This document shows positions 6,563-8,910 of a DNA stretch of 8,910 nucleotides, one piece after another. Numbering within the stretch: the stretch's first letter is position 1; each line of letters opens with the position of its first letter. The notes beneath the pieces were generated by a model. It was not told the origin of the DNA, ran no database searches, and saw only the letters and a program-made list of their open reading frames with translations. A program made the translations under genes and the position numbers. Location: NCBI GenBank assembly GCA_017959645.1, contig JAGDAE010000117.1:1-8910 (forward strand), given 5' to 3'. The DNA comes from Kiritimatiellia bacterium. GTDB taxonomy: Bacteria; Verrucomicrobiota; Kiritimatiellia; RFP12; UBA1067.

Positions 6563-7639
6563 TCAGTCCGGGACGCCGGCGGAAGCTTCAGGCGGGAGTT
6601 TGAGAACCGTCCCGGGCTTGAGCTGCTCGTCGTCGGCCAGACCGTTCAGTTCGCGGATGACGCCGGAGCTGACGCCGAACTCGATCGAGATTCCGGTGAT
6701 ATCGTCGTTCTCCTGCACCACGTAGGTCTTGTAGATTTCGGCGGCGACCGGCGCGGCCGCAGCGGCGTCGGCGACGTCGGCGACGGGCGCGACGGGTTCG
6801 TCCTGAACATCGGCGAGCGCGTCAAGCGCGTCGGCGACTTCAGATTCGACAGACTTCGCCGGCGCGGCCGGCTTCTTTTCCGCAGGCTTGGCCGTCTCCG
6901 CCACTGCTTGCGCCTTTGCGGGTTTCGCCGTCTTGCCGGCCGGAACCTTGAGCTTCTGCCCGACCTTCAGGGCGTCGCTCGACAGCGAATTGAGTTCTTT
7001 GAGCTGACGGATGTTGATGCCGTGCCCGTAGGCGATCGCACCGAGCGTATCGCCGGACTTGACGACGTATTCGACCGTCTCGCCGGTATAGGGCGCAAAC
7101 TTGGCGGAAGGCTTGGCGCCGCCGGCGGCCGCAGCCTTCGCCGGCTCCTTCTGCTCGCCGACATCGACCTTGCCCGGAAGCTTGAGCTTCTGCCCGATGC
7201 GGATTACATCGTTCTTGATAGACGGATTCGCCTTCTTGATCGCGTCGATCTTGATGTTGTACTTTCTGGAGATTTTCGCGAGGTAGTCGCCGGGCTGGAC
7301 GATATAGATCGTGTATTCCGGCTCGGGCTCGGCCACTTTGCACGCGCAACCGGCGGCTCCGCATGCGCAAGGCGCGGCGTGAACCGTCCCGGCGGGGCAT
7401 TCGCAACGCTTCTCTTCGACGACGACGACCGGCGTCTCGGGCTTCTCCTCGACGACAACGACCGGCGTCTCGATTTCGGCCGGCGCCTCGACGGGGGCCG
7501 CAGGCGGACGCGTCGCCTCTATCTGTTTGGGCTCGCCGCGCGACGAAGCCGTCTTGCCGCCGCGAACGTAATCCGGATCTTTGCAACCGGAGATGGCGGC
7601 GATCGCCGCAACCATTAGAACCGCACCGAGTTTTTTCAT
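6563..7639 (-). CDS. LysM lipoprotein with three LysM domains and a cysteine cluster
   Basis: This 358-residue protein starts with a lipoprotein signal peptide. The lipobox AISGC places the lipidated cysteine at 19, followed by Lys-Asp. A low-complexity Pro/Ala/Glu linker holds two tandem copies of ETPVVVVEEK (57-77). Next comes a six-cysteine cluster, CxC-x9-CxC-x4-CxC (79-100). Three LysM domains bind N-acetylglucosamine-containing glycan, normally peptidoglycan: about 109-155 (YIVQPGDYL to QKLKLP), 189-235 (YVVKSGDTLGAIA to QKLKVP) and 304-350 (YVVQENDDITGIS to TVLKLP). They are separated by Ala/Lys/Pro linkers. No peptidase, amidase or transglycosylase domain is visible, so it is probably a wall-anchored structural or scaffold lipoprotein acting between murD and ftsW products. 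The ATG at 7639 overlaps the murD stop by 4 nt (ATGA) and has a GAAGGA ribosome-binding site. The same frame runs open to 8437 through murD, but that part has no homology. Confidence 0.92.
   Translation of the reverse strand: MKKLGAVLMVAAIAAISGCKDPDYVRGGKTASSRGEPKQIEATRPPAAPVEAPAEIETPVVVVEEKPETPVVVVEEKRCECPAGTVHAAPCACGAAGCACKVAEPEPEYTIYIVQPGDYLAKISRKYNIKIDAIKKANPSIKNDVIRIGQKLKLPGKVDVGEQKEPAKAAAAGGAKPSAKFAPYTGETVEYVVKSGDTLGAIAYGHGINIRQLKELNSLSSDALKVGQKLKVPAGKTAKPAKAQAVAETAKPAEKKPAAPAKSVESEVADALDALADVQDEPVAPVADVADAAAAAPVAAEIYKTYVVQENDDITGISIEFGVSSGVIRELNGLADDEQLKPGTVLKLPPEASAGVPD
7409..7474 (-). repeat. 33-nt tandem duplication in the lipoprotein gene
   Basis: Positions 7409-7441 and 7442-7474 are adjacent 33-nt copies differing at four positions, two of them at the final bases. 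They encode two successive PETPVVVVEEK-like 11-residue units in the linker between the lipid anchor and the cysteine cluster. The length is a multiple of three, so the frame is preserved. Confidence 0.85.
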
Positions 7640-8691
7640 TTGTTTTGTCCTTCTTTTTTGACGAGTTCCGCGAAGACCTCCCCGCGTTCCCCGAAATCCG
7701 CAAACTGGTCGAATCTCGCAGCCCCCGGCGAAAGCAGAATCGTCTCGCCGGCGGCCGAATCTCCGAACGCATCCGCCACCGCGCGATCCAGCGTCTCGCA
7801 GAGTTCGAGCTCCACGCTTCCGGACCATGCGGAGGAAAACACTCCAGCACATTCGCCAATAAGATACACTTTTTTGACCCGACTTGTCAAGACGGGCAGG
7901 GCATATTTCGGATCGTCCCCTTTGGCCCTGCCGCCCGCGATCAGACGCACCGGAGAGTCGCCGCACATCGTCCCGCCCGCGGCGAGGGCGGCCACGCTGG
8001 TCGCCTTGGAATCGTCGACGCATCTCCCGCCGCCGAACTCGCCGACGGTCTGGAACCTGTGCGGCAGCGGCTCGAACGCGGCGAACGCCGCGGCGATCGC
8101 TTCGTCGCCGAGCCCCGCCGTCTGCATCAGCGCGGCGGCGATGAAGCCGTTGGCGCGCAGAACCGGATTGTCGAAATACGATCCTCGAAGAAGTCCGGTC
8201 GGCGGCGCTTCGCAGTCGAACGCGGTCTTCGCGAACGAAAGCAGCCTGCGTTTCAGCGCATGGTACGCGGCGACCGATCCGTGGCGGTCCATGTGGTCTT
8301 CCTGCAGGTTGAGGATCGCCGCCGCCTCGAACGCGTCGGGCGGCAGGTTGGTCGTCTCGAGCTGAAACGAAGAAACCTCGACCACCGCCCATTCGCAGTC
8401 GCCCACTTCGCTCACCGGCATCCCGTAGTTGCCGCAAGGGACGGCCCCGAGCGCGTCGGCGACGATTTTGACCACGCTCGACTTGCCCTTCGAGCCGGTA
8501 ACCGCGATCATCTTCACGCCGCGCTCCATAAGCTTTCTTACCCCGTACTCGAGTTCGCTCATTACGCGCATGCCGGGGCTGGCGACGACGAGATCGTATC
8601 CGTCTGCGAAATCGACGCTCGCGCCGTCCGCCTCGAGCAGCGTCCGCGCCGCCTTGCCGCTTTTGCCCCGGCCTAGAACAAGCGCCTTCAC
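7636..8691 (-). CDS. murD: UDP-N-acetylmuramoylalanine--D-glutamate ligase MurD, short and divergent
   Basis: MurD adds D-glutamate to UDP-MurNAc-L-Ala in the cytoplasm. This copy has 351 residues, about 90 fewer than typical MurD. The N-terminal nucleotide-like fold is compressed: VLGRGKSG (5-12), then DLVVASPGM (33-41). The P-loop is TGSKGKSS (65-72) in place of the usual TGTNGKT. Family features that remain are GNYG (87-90), VEVSSFQLETT (104-114), NLQEDHMDRHG (128-138), the lysine in YHALKRR (K147, where family members carry a carbamylated Lys), LPHRFQ (209-214), DDSKATS (226-232), GGRAKGDD (253-260) and LLSPGAARFDQF (319-330). The GxHN motif usually found before the ATP-domain exit is replaced around LRANG (178-182). 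The combination SSFQLE, DHxDRHG and SPxxxSFDQF-like still points to MurD rather than MurC, MurE or MurF. It starts with GTG at 8691, 6 nt after the gyrB stop, without a clear Shine-Dalgarno. Confidence 0.9.
   Translation of the reverse strand: MKALVLGRGKSGKAARTLLEADGASVDFADGYDLVVASPGMRVMSELEYGVRKLMERGVKMIAVTGSKGKSSVVKIVADALGAVPCGNYGMPVSEVGDCEWAVVEVSSFQLETTNLPPDAFEAAAILNLQEDHMDRHGSVAAYHALKRRLLSFAKTAFDCEAPPTGLLRGSYFDNPVLRANGFIAAALMQTAGLGDEAIAAAFAAFEPLPHRFQTVGEFGGGRCVDDSKATSVAALAAGGTMCGDSPVRLIAGGRAKGDDPKYALPVLTSRVKKVYLIGECAGVFSSAWSGSVELELCETLDRAVADAFGDSAAGETILLSPGAARFDQFADFGERGEVFAELVKKEGQNK
7648..7653 (-). promoter_or_regulatory. Ribosome-binding site of the LysM lipoprotein gene
   Basis: The minus strand reads GAAGGA, 8 nt before the ATG at 7639, inside the last codons of murD. 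It decides the lipoprotein start against the much longer open frame and puts the signal peptide at the N-terminus. Confidence 0.75.
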
Positions 8692-8697
8692 GCCGGA

Positions 8698-8910
8698 TCA
8701 GAAATCGAGGTTGCGCACGTTGAGCGCGTTGTCTTCGATGAACTTGCGCCGGGGCTCGACCTCGTCGCCCATCAGAAGCGAGAACATCCTGTCCGCCGCC
8801 ATCGCGTCGTCGAGCGTTACGCGGAGCATATGCCGCTTGCCGGGGTTCATGGTCGTGTCGTAGAGTTCGTCGGCGTTCATTTCGCCAAGACCCTTGAAGC
8901 GCGAGATCGA
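8698..8910 (-). CDS. gyrB: DNA gyrase subunit B, C-terminal end (partial)
   Basis: Only the last 70 residues are present; the 5' part lies beyond position 8910. The visible end has the TOPRIM/C-terminal gyrase signature RFKGLGEMN, then ELYDTTMNP, MLRVTLDDA, LLMGDEVEPRRKFIEDNA and the terminus NVRNLDF. The Asn-Leu-Asp-Phe ending and the YDTTMNP spacing fit GyrB better than ParE, though a 70-residue fragment cannot fully exclude ParE. GyrB is the ATPase and DNA-binding subunit of gyrase, which introduces negative supercoils. Its TGA stop is 6 nt upstream of the murD GTG, so murD and the rest of the block are probably co-transcribed with it. Confidence 0.93.
   Translation of the reverse strand, partial: SISRFKGLGEMNADELYDTTMNPGKRHMLRVTLDDAMAADRMFSLLMGDEVEPRRKFIEDNALNVRNLDF

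Noticed and set aside
7640..8437. N-terminal extension of the LysM protein
   Set aside because: It is a shadow of murD. The signal peptide and ribosome-binding site place the start at 7639.
8698..8910. parE instead of gyrB
   Set aside because: The ending NVRNLDF and ELYDTTMNP spacing favour GyrB; the missing upstream sequence would settle it.

Overview
The window is one GC-rich, tightly packed stretch of bacterial chromosome. Every convincing gene lies on the minus strand, so transcription runs from position 8910 towards position 1. In transcription order the genes are: the 3' end of gyrB (DNA gyrase B), murD (peptidoglycan precursor ligase), a three-LysM lipoprotein, ftsW (SEDS septal peptidoglycan polymerase), xseA (exonuclease VII large subunit), an exported SGNH/GDSL hydrolase, a yggS-type PLP homeostasis protein and hrpB (DEAH-type helicase). 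All seven junctions are between a 4-nt overlap and a 7-nt gap, so the block reads as one operon with translational coupling. Its promoter must lie upstream, outside the window.

The gene set is housekeeping: DNA topology and repair (gyrB, xseA), wall synthesis and division (murD, LysM lipoprotein, ftsW), PLP balance (yggS) and probably RNA handling (hrpB). The exported esterase-like protein is the exception. A lipoprotein with a lipobox, a Sec-type signal peptide and a complete murD/ftsW pair point to a diderm bacterium that makes peptidoglycan. The divergent murD, the mixed operon and the secreted SGNH hydrolase would suit the PVC group (for example Kiritimatiellota, Lentisphaerota or Verrucomicrobiota). 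This is only an impression from the proteins and has not been tested by phylogeny.

The only stretch without a gene is positions 1-157, downstream of the hrpB stop. It is not featureless. It holds at least six degenerate direct repeats with a 21-22 nt period, each starting with a C-tract on the + strand followed by a TATG-like core. The array is cut by the window edge. It has no CRISPR-like spacers and no convincing coding explanation, and it is the most unusual thing in the window.

Smaller oddities are a very short MurD with an altered P-loop, a cysteine cluster and tandem duplication in the LysM lipoprotein, an internal duplication of about 47 residues in the XseA helical region, and a charged C-terminal tail on YggS. 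I found no tRNA, rRNA, insertion sequence, CRISPR array or prophage genes.
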